From Bin55 sp965205965 (GTDB taxonomy: Bacteria > Pseudomonadota > Gammaproteobacteria > Pseudomonadales > Azotimanducaceae), in NCBI GenBank assembly GCA_965205965.1, contig CBDBHT010000007.1, positions 930,001-994,000 on the forward strand: a stretch of 64,000 bases of DNA, in the 5' to 3' direction. The notes beneath the pieces are model-generated. The model searched no databases, had not been told where the DNA came from, and saw nothing but the letters and a program-made list of their open reading frames with translations. The first letter of the stretch is position 1; the number at the start of each line of letters is the position of its first letter. Made by a program: the position numbers and the translations under genes. Positions 55,001 through 63,737 of the stretch are shown one piece after another.

Positions 55001-55271
55001 GGCCTTTGACCCGGTCGGGAGTTGGTTTTAGTCGGCGAATCGCTTCATGCGCATCTTCGAGGTTGAAGAAATATTCGTGGTCTCGGTGTGTGAATTTGTT
55101 GAGTCGAAGAAGTTGATCGACCAGGACGTCTTCAAGAATGACGTTACGAAGGCGGTTGCCGCGAAGTTTTGCTGCATCCGATTGACTTAATGGTTGGTAA
55201 CCCAACGCCACGAGCAGATGTACTGCTGGTATTTGAGATTGATATTTTTCAGTAGTATCGAAATCTATCAC
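52050..55271 (-). CDS. hsdR: Type I restriction enzyme R subunit
   Basis: 1073 aa, usual length. The N-terminal nuclease 'RRCDVVAFVNGIPFIVIENK' gives D-x(n)-E-N-K (about residues 147-165, PD-(D/E)xK). The motor has 'GGVIWHTQGSGKSLTMVMLA' (Walker A, about 336-350), 'SNLFVLIDESHRSQSGRYGG' (DESH, about 432-445), 'YLGFTGTPLLQQDKN' (motif III) and 'LLQAIARVNRLYED' (motif VI, about 695). The C-terminal helical part binds HsdM/S. GTG start, with an AGAAGT site upstream. 38 bp after the RloC-like gene. Intact; expected to translocate and cut unmodified DNA together with HsdM and HsdS. Confidence 0.95.
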   Translation of the reverse strand: MIDFDTTEKYQSQIPAVHLLVALGYQPLSQSDAAKLRGNRLRNVILEDVLVDQLLRLNKFTHRDHEYFFNLEDAHEAIRRLKPTPDRVKGLIRTNQDIYDTLVLGTTITKTIDGDSKSYSFRYIDWIKPNNNVYHVTAEMTVEGAKGAQNRRCDVVAFVNGIPFIVIENKRPTESLKKAESQLISYQREENIPQLFHFVQLLLSTNRLDARYATVGTLKKFWQKWRDDEDSDEQISKFANYELTETEKDSLFSGDFRRARTYFEELAAGGNRKVSSQDRTIYALCRPERLLDLVRRFTVFDDGTRKIARHQQFFAVQKAMSQVKNFGSNEVRKGGVIWHTQGSGKSLTMVMLARALALDDDISNSRLVIVTDRVDLDRQIKNTFKSCEMEHQLATSGTNLKKLIRNKAPLVTTIVNKFDTALRLTDSIDQDSNLFVLIDESHRSQSGRYGGHGQLAMNMRRLLPKACYLGFTGTPLLQQDKNTIDLFGGIIHRYAIDQAVQDGAVVPLLYEGRLVSQSITSEVVDAWFEKLSRGLNERQKADLKRKYARMDVLARTDQAVRVKAMDVSEHFMKHWKDTGYKAQLIAPTKAAALVFKEALDEIGDVTSEIIISPPQEHEGDEDPSRESQNKVRKFWADILSKYGTEHNYNERIIKSFKSTSSPDILIVVSKLLTGFDAPRNTVLYICKSLKDHSLLQAIARVNRLYEDEDGNEKKFGYIIDYEGLLGGLDKALSEYSALDGYSEEDLGKAVTDIREEISKLPQVHGNLWNLFSSVRNKRDMEAFERHLADEALRARFYEIFRSFSRSLHLCLASEKLYEVLEATKVEAMKNDWKKFYQLRHAVRLRYQEIVDIKEFEPQILKLLDDQVIASPAETVIEPVNINDPDSVKSVVEETSVSEASKADRIASATRRTITEKLEEDPAFYRKFSDLLEEMIRAYQSKRISEKQYLEGVLSIASKVTQGDHGGEVPELIKNNRDGQAFFGILDGKLVDHDGELLEKDAIASVSVDIIEIILRHRIVDMWSNEDARNELANGIDDYFFDVLKQRKGVAITEAVMDDLQQKIIDLARARFPG

Positions 55272-55309
55272 CTGTTATTACTTCTAAATTCAAGATATAG
55301 TTTGATTTA

Positions 55310-57511
55310 CTAATCGTCATTCAAACCCATCATCATGTTATAATGAGCTATTTGACCTGTTTTCTCAAATATGCGTTTGAATATGTGCAGATAAGAATCG
55401 ACTACTTCGGTGTTAGCTTCGATATACATTGAGTCTATAATTACGTGTGAACCAACATTTAACCAAGCAGATAGCGAACGACAGAGTTGTTGGTCCTCTC
55501 CTTCGAATAGTTTCCAAAGATTTTCCCATGTTTCTCCTCCATGGACTATAAAATTATATTCTAAAATTCTCCTGATACAATTTTGAATGCCAAAACTATC
55601 TAGTCTTTCCCCCTTTATTTCTTTCCAATGAAGTTGATAATCTGATATAATTGGATTGTCCTTGTAACTTTCCAGATTTGACAGACCATGTGATTTCCGT
55701 AGAATCCAAAATGCAGTAGTATTTTTTATTTCTTTGGACTTCGATCTGCGATCATAGGAGATTTCGTTGTGAAAGAATACGTTGTGTGTGAAGACAAAAA
55801 CTTGTCTCACATTTTCAGCATTCTGTCGCACATTTCTAAATAAGTCTTTCATCATCGTAGTAACAACAAACATCGTTGCACTATCAAGACTTGAAACGGG
55901 GTCATCGAAGACAACTACACTTTCATGTCCTAGTTCTTGGGGATCTGTACTACCCATGATTAAATGATAGAAGTAAAGAAAGGACAAAAAACTTTTCTCA
56001 CCTTCGCTCAAACTATTACCTACTAATGAGCCGTCACCTCGTTGAATCTGATAAAAACCGTCATTTTCCGAGTGTTTTAAACTAAACTCATTAAAACCAA
56101 ATGATTTTAAGATGTTGTTAATTGCATTTACAGTTGGTTGTACGCTAGTAATTTTTCTTGTTATATTTTGTAACTCTTCTGTTTTTACCTTCTTTAGGCA
56201 CTGCAATTTTTGCAAGTTTTCTTGTTGCCGTTCAATCAGTGAAACATTATGATCTGAATCATTCTTATAGGTCACGATATAATTTCTGATTTCTTTATCT
56301 ACTAGATACTTCCAAAAATCTTTTGTCAATTGCTCAGTTTTCGCTGCTCGTTCTTGCACAACTCTATTTTGCTTCTGAATCAAAGTATTAGCATCATCAA
56401 TTATTTGTTCAATTTTATGCATGTCGCTAGTAATATTGTCAAGTGCCAGTTCATTACTTGGCTCTTTACTTTTTTTATATATTATATCAATATTTTTATT
56501 GAGTTTCAATTCCAGTGCCGGTAGACAAGCGTTGAACTGATCTTTGAAAGAATTATTTGGAAACTTATTTTGAAGTTCTAACAAAGCCTGTAGCAACTGC
56601 TCCTTCTGCTGGCTATATGTAATTGATAAATTTTGGATTTCATCTAGAGATGATTGATAAGAAGCATCAAAGTATTGCTTAAGTTGAGTTTCGATTGATA
56701 ATTTTATCTCTTGCTGACAAAATGGGCATGTCCTATTTGGTTCTTTATTATAATGTTCCCAGCCCTGTCTTACCCAATTGCTAATATCGAGTCGTTCTAT
56801 GGACGATGCGATCCCGACATCACTAGATCCTATAATTTTCTTGGACAGTATTGGATTGTCTTGCTGGCCAGCAAGTCCCTGCCACTGAGGTTTTTCGAGA
56901 TTATCTTTCTTGGTTAAGGTACCGTCTAAGACTAAGTCGGCCTGCTCTTCTAGCTCGTAAATAGTTTTAACTCCAGCAATATCAGCATCAGCTTCTTGCG
57001 ATTCGGAAATAACGCGCTGGGCAAATTTCTTTTTGCTACTATGTAATCCAGAAAACAATTTTTTTAATTTGCCGTCATATTTCTGTTTAACAAACCAACA
57101 ATGATTTTGAAAGGTCCGGTATATTTGATCTCTTTTATGAGACAGACTATTATTTGTATCTATCAGATCACTAATTTCGGCGTCAATTTTTAGAATCTCA
57201 CTTCCCAAGTCCCGAACTTGGGCTCGCATTGCAGCATCTTCTTCTCCAAGTGTAAAAATTCCCTTTATATTGTTAGACTCTCTAACATTGGCTTCAATAA
57301 AGTGCCTGTTATATACCCACCTCTTGAGAGGAACATCATTAAGCCACTTTATCTTACACTGATTATCAATATCATCCATATCAATGATTGTAGCAAGTGT
57401 CGTTTTACCCGTCGCATTTGCACCGTAAAGGAAGTTGACTTCCTTCAAGTTCTCCATCTTCTGAGAAGATCTAAAAGTTGCAACACCGTTAACTACAATT
57501 TCTTCAATCAT
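55310..57511 (-). CDS. RloC/PrrC-like anticodon nuclease (AAA_13 ATPase)
   Basis: 733 aa, noticeably AT-rich. 'VNFLYGANATGKTTLATIID' (Walker A, about residues 26-45), two coiled-coil arms around 'NRTCPFCQQEIKL' (C-x2-C zinc hook, about 255), 'NSLSEGEKSFLSFLYFYHLI' (ABC signature, about 495) and 'VVVFDDPVSSLDSATM' (Walker B/D-loop, about 533-548). The C-terminal domain has R647-x3-E651 and 'NVGSH' with H689, matching the R-E-H triad arrangement of PrrC/RloC tRNA anticodon nucleases. Located between hsdS and hsdR as prrC is in prr loci, so it probably cuts tRNA when a phage disables restriction. ATG 57511 after AGAG. Confidence 0.8.
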   Translation of the reverse strand: MIEEIVVNGVATFRSSQKMENLKEVNFLYGANATGKTTLATIIDMDDIDNQCKIKWLNDVPLKRWVYNRHFIEANVRESNNIKGIFTLGEEDAAMRAQVRDLGSEILKIDAEISDLIDTNNSLSHKRDQIYRTFQNHCWFVKQKYDGKLKKLFSGLHSSKKKFAQRVISESQEADADIAGVKTIYELEEQADLVLDGTLTKKDNLEKPQWQGLAGQQDNPILSKKIIGSSDVGIASSIERLDISNWVRQGWEHYNKEPNRTCPFCQQEIKLSIETQLKQYFDASYQSSLDEIQNLSITYSQQKEQLLQALLELQNKFPNNSFKDQFNACLPALELKLNKNIDIIYKKSKEPSNELALDNITSDMHKIEQIIDDANTLIQKQNRVVQERAAKTEQLTKDFWKYLVDKEIRNYIVTYKNDSDHNVSLIERQQENLQKLQCLKKVKTEELQNITRKITSVQPTVNAINNILKSFGFNEFSLKHSENDGFYQIQRGDGSLVGNSLSEGEKSFLSFLYFYHLIMGSTDPQELGHESVVVFDDPVSSLDSATMFVVTTMMKDLFRNVRQNAENVRQVFVFTHNVFFHNEISYDRRSKSKEIKNTTAFWILRKSHGLSNLESYKDNPIISDYQLHWKEIKGERLDSFGIQNCIRRILEYNFIVHGGETWENLWKLFEGEDQQLCRSLSAWLNVGSHVIIDSMYIEANTEVVDSYLHIFKRIFEKTGQIAHYNMMMGLNDD

Positions 57512-57547
57512 TATTCTCTACAGGTTTTAAGGCACTATGTGTGAGGT

Positions 57548-58150
57548 GGTGCGGTTTCTTAAGGCAGATTCACGCGAGATTTAAGATACACTCCAGCACC
57601 AGTGGACTTCACTACCCCATGGGATAGTGGAAATTTTCGATTTTGCTTTTTACGCCACATTTCGCCATGCCTCCCAGTCGGGCTAGTAGACATTGTCGGG
57701 CACTCGGCATTCCAGTGCCCAATGCGGCCGCTCGCGGTTGTAGAATTCCATCCAGCTACCAGTCTCCCGACGAGCCTCTTCGGATCGTTCCAGGCGTGCA
57801 AGTGTACGCTCTCGTACTTCACCGAACGCCACAGCCACTCGACCTCACGTTGTCGCGCCATCGGCCCTTTCCGTCCATGCTGATCGCAACCTCGGTCGCA
57901 CGGAGGATGTCCAGGAAATCATCTCCGGTGTATTGCGAACCCTGAATCTGTATGGGAGATGACCGGCCTGCCATAGCGTGGCCAGGGACTCCTTCCGTGC
58001 TTCCACGCACATGATTCGAATCCAGACTGTTGAACAGCCACCACGACGGCATCTTGCGACCTTGCGACTGTGCCAGTCGATCACTGAAACCAGATACATA
58101 TCTACGAAGCATTGAAATGTACGTGATTCCGAAGTTTACACTTCGTCGCT
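57548..58150 (-). mobile_element. IS3-family orfB remnant
   Basis: Reverse strand, several frames: 'YLVSVIDWHSRKVARC', 'QGSQYTGDDFLDILRATEVA', 'ISMDGKGRWRDNV' and 'VEWLWRSVKYESVHLHAWND', all from the rve integrase core of IS3-type transposases. At least three frameshifts. Inserted between the half hsdS and the RloC-like gene; it may have removed the second target-recognition domain of HsdS. Confidence 0.75.
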
Positions 58151-58504
58151 TCGCATGATCTCACGATCCCGCAACAGATACGATACAGATACTTCCCGTG
58201 ACACCTGAGGGCTGATACGCTCGTTTGTGACTTTGGATGGATTGATTCTGTACGCTTCTTCTGCACGCGACGCTAGCCATAGAATGGATGCCGTTCATAA
58301 ATACCCCCCACTGTCACCTTGAACTCTGACGAATGCTGTCGGTGCTTGCCTTCTACCATCGTTGCTATACTCCCGCCATGTCCCTAACAAGGGCAAGGAC
58401 CGGATGTGTCTTAAACTATACTCCGTTCGTGCCCCATTTCCCCGCACCACTTCCCCGCACCACTTCTCTATGTAGTATAGAAAACATCATATATCTTAGT
58501 GATA
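58151..58504. other. Spacer after hsdS, no gene seen
   Basis: About 350 bp between the IS3 remnant and the hsdS stop. A short direct repeat CCCCGCACCACTTC occurs twice at about 58441-58466. Nothing else recognised. Confidence 0.3.
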
Positions 58505-59092
58505 CTATTCCTCCATTACATCTTTTGTTACTTGAATTTCCATTAATTTTTGTATCAAACCTCTTTTTTGTTTTCTTCGTAATGTTTGCACATTCTCGAT
58601 ATTTTTTATGAGCTCATCCCAAGTACGCAGGATTTCGCTAATTTTATTCTGCACATATATGGGTGGAAGATCTAATATAAGATCTGACACGGAATGCCAA
58701 TTAGCTCTCGGCATTCTAGATCCTGATGTGCAGTTGGCCACTTTCATAAATATCTCAGACTGAACTAACGCGTAGAGAAAATCAGTCGTAATAACATTGT
58801 CTTTTGGTTTGATGACCCAGATTTCAGAGCAACACACGCCGTAGAATTTCGGAACGGCATACTTTTTTAAATAAGGGCGTAATTTGCCAAATAGTACGTC
58901 GCCGGGAACGAATACGGTCTTGGTGCTATTTGTCTCGTTACTTGCTACGTCCCCGAGCAGCCTCCCTGTTGCACTTTCAATGTGTTCAAGCTCAATGCAG
59001 CACCTAATCTCATGCTCAACACGTGGATCGAAGCGTTCTTTGGAAAGGGTGACACAGTCTCCCAACCTTATTTTCTGCCAACCATTATTCAT
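58505..59092 (-). CDS. hsdS: Type I RM specificity subunit, half-size (one TRD)
   Basis: 195 aa: 'WQKIRLGDCVTLSKERFDPR' (N-terminal conserved start), 'VFVPGDVLFGKLRPYLKKYA', 'SRMPRANWHSVSDLILDLPP' and a coiled-coil end 'TLRRKQKRGLIQKLM'. Normal HsdS has two TRDs and ~400 aa; this has one TRD and one spacer helix. Either a natural half-S that dimerises or the front half of an S gene cut by the IS3 event downstream. ATG overlaps the RhuM stop by 8 nt. Confidence 0.85.
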   Translation of the reverse strand: MNNGWQKIRLGDCVTLSKERFDPRVEHEIRCCIELEHIESATGRLLGDVASNETNSTKTVFVPGDVLFGKLRPYLKKYAVPKFYGVCCSEIWVIKPKDNVITTDFLYALVQSEIFMKVANCTSGSRMPRANWHSVSDLILDLPPIYVQNKISEILRTWDELIKNIENVQTLRRKQKRGLIQKLMEIQVTKDVMEE

Positions 59093-60110
59093 TAGTACCG
59101 TATCTCTTTTCTTCTATTGCTCTTGATACAAATTTTTCAACTTCTTCAAGGTCAGCTTCATCTTCTGCCCTCGCATCGGCAATGCGACGGGATGCGTCGA
59201 ATTGCTCATATCGCTTAACTGCTAATGCTTGCGCGACATTCATTCGTAACCTACCAGCATGCGTTAGAACGGGTCGGTCATTAAAAGAAAGAAAGGCATC
59301 CAACTTCGTCGCCCACTCCTCCATCGTTACCGCTCGTCTTCTGCTTGCCTGCAGTTCCGCGTAATCAAGGTACATGACGACGATTTGATCAAGTTCCCTA
59401 ATTGCGTCAGGTTCTAAGTAATTCTTCGCGATGCCGATATCTCCCTTTCCAACAACTTTTCCAGACCATGTTGTTAGTCCCATGTTCTTAAGTTTCGGAT
59501 TACTACGTTCGGCGATAATTTCTGCAGCCGTCTTACCTGTCACTGCCCACAGCATTTTGTTCTGTACGACTTTGAAAAATTCTCGCGTTTGTTCCGAGGA
59601 TTTGTCGTAGTCGACCGCGGTAGCGTATAAATCTCTAACTTTTTGATAGAACCGTTTTTCTGACGCTCGGATAGCTCGAATTCGTTCAAGCAGCTCATCG
59701 AAATAATCCCATTCGTCGGCCTGCTTGAGGTGCTCGTCGTCCATGGCAAAACCTTTGACGAGATACTCGCCAAGTGTGGTCGTAGCCCATTTTCGAAACT
59801 GAGTTCCTCGAGCAGAACGTACTCGATAACCAACAGCGATGATCGCTTTTAGATCGTATATCTTGATCGTACGTCTAACTTCTCGAGAACCTTCCATTCG
59901 AACTTGTAAGAAATCCTTACAAGTTAACTTTTCCAACAACTCTTCCTCTTGGTAAATCGTGCGTAAATGTTGTGTAATCGCCTGCGGGGTTGTCTGGAAC
60001 AACAACGCCATTTCTGCCTGAGACAGCCAGACGGTTCCTTCAAATGCGCGAAGCTGAAGCTGTACGTCTCCGTCTTCTGTCGTGTAGAGAATTAATTCCC
60101 CTTCAGACAT
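59085..60110 (-). CDS. RhuM-family protein
   Basis: 341 aa. 'VQLQLRAFEGTVWLSQAEMA', 'LFQTTPQAITQHLRTIYQEE', 'IKIYDLKAIIAVGYRVRSAR', then G-T-Q-F-R-K-W-A, the RhuM pattern with a DNA-binding-like N-terminus, and a C-terminal 'RPVLTHAGRLRMNVAQALAV'. RhuM proteins were first described as virulence-related in Salmonella; most copies sit inside type I restriction operons and have no known activity. Overlaps both hsdM (8 nt) and hsdS (8 nt), so it is a regular component of this locus. Confidence 0.85.
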   Translation of the reverse strand: MSEGELILYTTEDGDVQLQLRAFEGTVWLSQAEMALLFQTTPQAITQHLRTIYQEEELLEKLTCKDFLQVRMEGSREVRRTIKIYDLKAIIAVGYRVRSARGTQFRKWATTTLGEYLVKGFAMDDEHLKQADEWDYFDELLERIRAIRASEKRFYQKVRDLYATAVDYDKSSEQTREFFKVVQNKMLWAVTGKTAAEIIAERSNPKLKNMGLTTWSGKVVGKGDIGIAKNYLEPDAIRELDQIVVMYLDYAELQASRRRAVTMEEWATKLDAFLSFNDRPVLTHAGRLRMNVAQALAVKRYEQFDASRRIADARAEDEADLEEVEKFVSRAIEEKRYGTNE

Positions 60111-61620
60111 CTATTCCAAGCTCCTTCAAATGCCCAGCCATATGCTTTCGTATTTCGGCAAGCTCATCTTCCAACTTGTTAATTTCTCGTTGTACTTCAG
60201 CGATGTCCACCTCCTCTTCTGGCTCAAATGTATCGACGTATCGAGGAATATTGAGGTTGTAATCGTTCTCGACTACCTCTTCTCTACTAGCTAAGTACGA
60301 ATACTTGTCAATGGTGTGTCGTTTGCAATAAGTACTGATAATTTTCTCAATATGTTCGTTCTCTAAGATATTCTGTGCCTTATCCGAGGTGAACTCGCTA
60401 CTAGCGTCAATAAAGAGAACATCTTTACAGTCTTCTTTCTCACCACCTTGTTCACGTGCACGATCAAATACAAGAATTGCGACCGGAATACCCGTGGTCG
60501 AAAATAATTTCGGTGGTAATCCAATCACGGTGTCTAGCAAGTTCTCGTCAATGAGCGATTTTCTTATTCGACCTTCTGCGAACCTGCGGAAAAGAACGCC
60601 GTGAGGAACAATCACGGCAATGCGACCGCTTCTATGCTTCGCAATCTGAACCATGTGAGAGATAAATGCGTAGTCACCTTTTGATTTAGGTGGAACGCCA
60701 CGCCAGAATCGGTTGTATCGGTCGTTCTGTGCGTTCTCGGCACCCCATTTATCCAACGAGAAAGGAGGATTTGCTACGACGATATCGAAAGTCATAAGCT
60801 GGTCGTTTACAGTCAAAGTGGGATTGTTGAGCGTGTCGCACCAATTAATCTGTGCCGCATCTTTTTCATGAAGAAACATATTCATGCGCGCCAGAGCCCA
60901 GGTACCTCCATTGATCTCTTGACCGTAGAGCGCGAAGTTTTCGGAACCAACCTCCTCAGCCGCTCGAATCAAAAGAGAACCGGAGCCACACGCAGGGTCA
61001 CATATCGTGTCACCTGATTTCGGAGCAGCCAGTTTCGCTAACAGTCGCGAAATAGACGCAGGCGTATAGAACTCTCCAGCCTTCTTCCCTGCACCCGAAG
61101 CAAATCGCGAAATCAAAAAGATATAGCATTCCCCGATTATGTCTCCGGTAACCTTTGATGGACTTAGGTCAAGAGACGGTTTAGCAAAGTCTTCAAGCAG
61201 ATTTCTTAGTCGCCTATTTCTGTCTTTGGTTGTCCCAAGGTTAGTTTCCGAATTGAAATCAATATTGCGAAAAACCTGATCAAGTTTCGACCGGTTTTGA
61301 TCTTCAATTTTGTCAAGTGCGATATTGATTAATTCGCCAATGTTGTCCTCGTTTCTTCTTTCGTAAAGGTCGTAGAAACTTGCTCCTTCTGGTAGAACAA
61401 ACCGCTCTCTTTCGAGTCTCCGCCGAATCCTTACTTCATCTTCACCATAATCTTCTCGATACTGTCTAATATGATCATTCCAGACATCTGAGATGTACTT
61501 TAAAAAAAGCATCACAAGAATGTAGTCCTTGTACTGCCCTGGGTCCATAACGCCCCGAAACGTATCGCATGCCGCCCATGCAGTCTGGTTGATCTCGTTT
61601 TGCGTAGTTCCCTTTTCCAT
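60103..61620 (-). CDS. hsdM: Type I restriction-modification M subunit (N6-adenine methyltransferase)
   Basis: 505 aa. The N-terminal helical bundle ('AAWAACDTFRGVMDPGQYKD') is followed by 'GEFYTPASISRLLAKL', 'DTICDPACGSGSLLIRAAEE' (SAM motif I, about residues 200-215) and 'FDIVVANPPFSLDKWG' (catalytic N-P-P-F, about 283-290), then a C-terminal tail with coiled coil. ATG 61620 follows GGAGAG. Overlaps RhuM by 8 nt and follows the first half-S gene by 33 bp. All catalytic motifs present; expected to methylate adenine with the HsdS subunits. Confidence 0.95.
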   Translation of the reverse strand: MEKGTTQNEINQTAWAACDTFRGVMDPGQYKDYILVMLFLKYISDVWNDHIRQYREDYGEDEVRIRRRLERERFVLPEGASFYDLYERRNEDNIGELINIALDKIEDQNRSKLDQVFRNIDFNSETNLGTTKDRNRRLRNLLEDFAKPSLDLSPSKVTGDIIGECYIFLISRFASGAGKKAGEFYTPASISRLLAKLAAPKSGDTICDPACGSGSLLIRAAEEVGSENFALYGQEINGGTWALARMNMFLHEKDAAQINWCDTLNNPTLTVNDQLMTFDIVVANPPFSLDKWGAENAQNDRYNRFWRGVPPKSKGDYAFISHMVQIAKHRSGRIAVIVPHGVLFRRFAEGRIRKSLIDENLLDTVIGLPPKLFSTTGIPVAILVFDRAREQGGEKEDCKDVLFIDASSEFTSDKAQNILENEHIEKIISTYCKRHTIDKYSYLASREEVVENDYNLNIPRYVDTFEPEEEVDIAEVQREINKLEDELAEIRKHMAGHLKELGIDV

Positions 61621-61653
61621 ATAATCTCTCCGTTTCTCCTCAAGCTTGTATGT

Positions 61654-62232
61654 TTAATTGTTCAGTTGCTTTGCGCAGTTCTCTAAGTATTTACCAACCA
61701 CTGTTCGCCGTCTATCAGCAATACGATGCAATACGTTCCGTTCACGCTGAGCAAGCTTGTGTATGTGAACAATTGTTTGCTGCGTTTTTACGTCCGGAAG
61801 ATCGAGCTCAAGCTCATTAAAAGTGGAACGTGGAATCATTCGTAAGTTGGTTCCTCTTGCGTGTTTATCGAAGTGTCGCTGGACAGAGGGTTGATTTAGC
61901 CACCATGCCAGATATTCCGCCTCTAGAAAGCTAGATTTGGGACGCAAAATATACAGTGGAAGCAACGCTACCGTTGGTTCGACAATGGTGTCAGTAATTG
62001 CACACGCGGTATTTTGATCGCCGCGTGAACGAAAAAGTACATCACCGGTTTGAACGAAGTACTTATCTGATAAATCCTCAAGTTCAATTTTTATCAATTG
62101 GTGTGTGTTAACATGTCCGTTAGCTGGAAGATCTCGCAGCTGAATTGCGTATGTTCCTTGCTGTTGCAAAGGATCAAGACGCTTACGCACTGTATAGCCT
62201 AGTTGTATAAAACATAGATCTTCAAGGTTCAT
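61654..62232 (-). CDS. hsdS: Second half-size HsdS-like specificity subunit
   Basis: 192 aa: 'LCFIQLGYTVRKRLDP', 'YAIQLRDLPANGHVNTHQLI', 'YFVQTGDVLFRSRGDQNTAC', 'AEYLAWWLNQPSVQRHFDKH' and 'IPRSTFNELELDLPDVKTQQ', then a helical end 'RRRTVVGKYLENCAKQLN'. One TRD followed by one helix, like the C-terminal half of HsdS. First gene of the operon, before hsdM. Two half-S genes could assemble as a heterodimer giving a bipartite target (inference). Start ATG 62232; no strong ribosome site. Confidence 0.8.
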   Translation of the reverse strand: MNLEDLCFIQLGYTVRKRLDPLQQQGTYAIQLRDLPANGHVNTHQLIKIELEDLSDKYFVQTGDVLFRSRGDQNTACAITDTIVEPTVALLPLYILRPKSSFLEAEYLAWWLNQPSVQRHFDKHARGTNLRMIPRSTFNELELDLPDVKTQQTIVHIHKLAQRERNVLHRIADRRRTVVGKYLENCAKQLNN

Positions 62233-62304
62233 TATGCTATTCGATAAAACTCAATAGGATGCCTCGGGCAGATTCTACTCAACGCGAATGAGAATGTCAA
62301 TGAA

Positions 62305-62336
62305 AAATTATCTGTAGACTTTCCTACAGATAATTT
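62305..62336. terminator. Perfect 13-bp hairpin upstream of type I RM operon
   Basis: AAATTATCTGTAG and CTACAGATAATTT form a perfect 13-bp stem with a 6-nt loop. On the reverse strand it is followed by a T-rich stretch, as in an intrinsic terminator for transcription coming from 62662, about 325 nt upstream. It lies 73 bp before the hsdS start, so an operator role is also possible. The rest of 62233-62661 shows no gene. Confidence 0.5.
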
Positions 62337-62661
62337 ATTACCGAAGATTGTCTAGATTTTTGATGTGAATTTATACCAGCATGTGCAATAATTTATGAAA
62401 AGAGATTCAAAATGGAGTGCCGTATGGAACGTATCTATACGGGATTTGTTAACCTGGAAGTTGCTTATGGCTGCTTGAACGATATGTGATTTGGACGGCG
62501 TCCGTTCATAACTCCAAAACTTAACAAGCTGGGAAATTCGACTTGAGCCTTACGCGCGCATCGTCATTAAGAGAGCCAACCAACGAATTCTCGGCGTTAA
62601 TTCTTCTCTGCTAACTCGGTCCTCTGAGTGGAGGTTCACGAAAAGCAAATTTGACTTCCGA

Positions 62662-63654
62662 TTAGCTTGGCCGTTTGTTCGGTCCGTCACCGATTACCGC
62701 AGAAATACGATTCACCAGCTTGCCCCGCAGTTCTTCCGCTGTCTTCCAAACGAGATGATTGTATTGCCGAGTGTCAAAATGCACCTCTTGTAGTACATCC
62801 TCTCGGCAAGAAAATATCACGGGAATATTCAAGCCGTGCGCGAGGCCAGCTTCATAATAGACGCCACCGCGCGCTCCCGCGCTACCATGTGTGAAATCCG
62901 CCACAACAAAACAGGATCTGCGGATTTCTGCAACGATCTCATCGTCGATCTTGTTCACATGCTCTTTCTTATCGATCCGTACTGGTTCGTACCCTGCTTC
63001 GCGGATCGCCGGATCAAATCCATGTATCCAAGTATCGCGCATGGACCTATCAAACCACATCGCGACAAAGGCTCTTGAGGATGCTATATAGCTATTTTCC
63101 AGCTCGGACACTCGTGCGTAGCCTTCCACTGTCAAGGTACATGTCTGCTCCGGATTGTTGATACTGCTGCGCTTAATAAGGCCGCGCTGCTCCAAATAAG
63201 TCAAAAGGAAAAGAAAATCCTCGTAACCGATACAATCAGAGTGTGAAAGAAGTTCAAGATAGACCTTATCTAGATTGTTTAGTTGTGCGACATAGAAATT
63301 GTCGATTGGCATGCGGTACCAAACTTGCGTTCCGAGGATTTCGGATCGCTCCGCTAAGTATTTGAGAACCCTGTCAGCACGATCAAAAACGTACGAATTT
63401 CTTCTTCGCTTCGCATCATCAATTACCTTTGATGAAATTTCCGGACAACTGTTGCCGATCCGCCGTTGTTCGACCAGCCAGTTTGTCAGCCGCACCTTTA
63501 CGCTGTCGTCACAACTTTGCAGTACAGTGTCGGCCGTTCTGGAAATAAAGTACTTGCCGCCAGCACGCGGCGAGTCCATGGTTCGTCCATCTCTATCATC
63601 TGGGGTTTCGGTGGCTGGTGTGCCCCAGATAGCGCATATTGAGAGTTCGCTCAT
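62662..63654 (-). CDS. Nucleoside deoxyribosyltransferase-like protein
   Basis: 330 aa from ATG 63654 behind AAGGAT; an in-frame start 13 codons upstream is possible. The N-terminal ~180 residues ('CAIWGTPATETPDDRDG', 'VWYRMPIDNFYVAQLNNLDK', 'LLTYLEQRGLIKRSS') include a winged-helix-like segment. The C-terminal Rossmann-like domain has 'SRAFVAMWFDRSMRDTWIHG', 'EIRRSCFVVADFTHGSAGAR' and 'GGVYYEAGLAHGLNIPVIFS', the D-F/x-n-G-x-x-Y-E-A-G-x-A pattern of nucleoside 2-deoxyribosyltransferase/TIR-like folds. Such domains can hydrolyse nucleotides or NAD in defence. It follows a partial gene 83 bp upstream on the same strand. Confidence 0.7.
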   Translation of the reverse strand: MSELSICAIWGTPATETPDDRDGRTMDSPRAGGKYFISRTADTVLQSCDDSVKVRLTNWLVEQRRIGNSCPEISSKVIDDAKRRRNSYVFDRADRVLKYLAERSEILGTQVWYRMPIDNFYVAQLNNLDKVYLELLSHSDCIGYEDFLFLLTYLEQRGLIKRSSINNPEQTCTLTVEGYARVSELENSYIASSRAFVAMWFDRSMRDTWIHGFDPAIREAGYEPVRIDKKEHVNKIDDEIVAEIRRSCFVVADFTHGSAGARGGVYYEAGLAHGLNIPVIFSCREDVLQEVHFDTRQYNHLVWKTAEELRGKLVNRISAVIGDGPNKRPS

Positions 63655-63737
63655 GTGCTTATCCTTGTTCCTCGCATGCTCCGCGCTCCGCAAAACCTTG
63701 CGAGGTCTTTCTCACCGAGAATCGAACAATGGACTAC

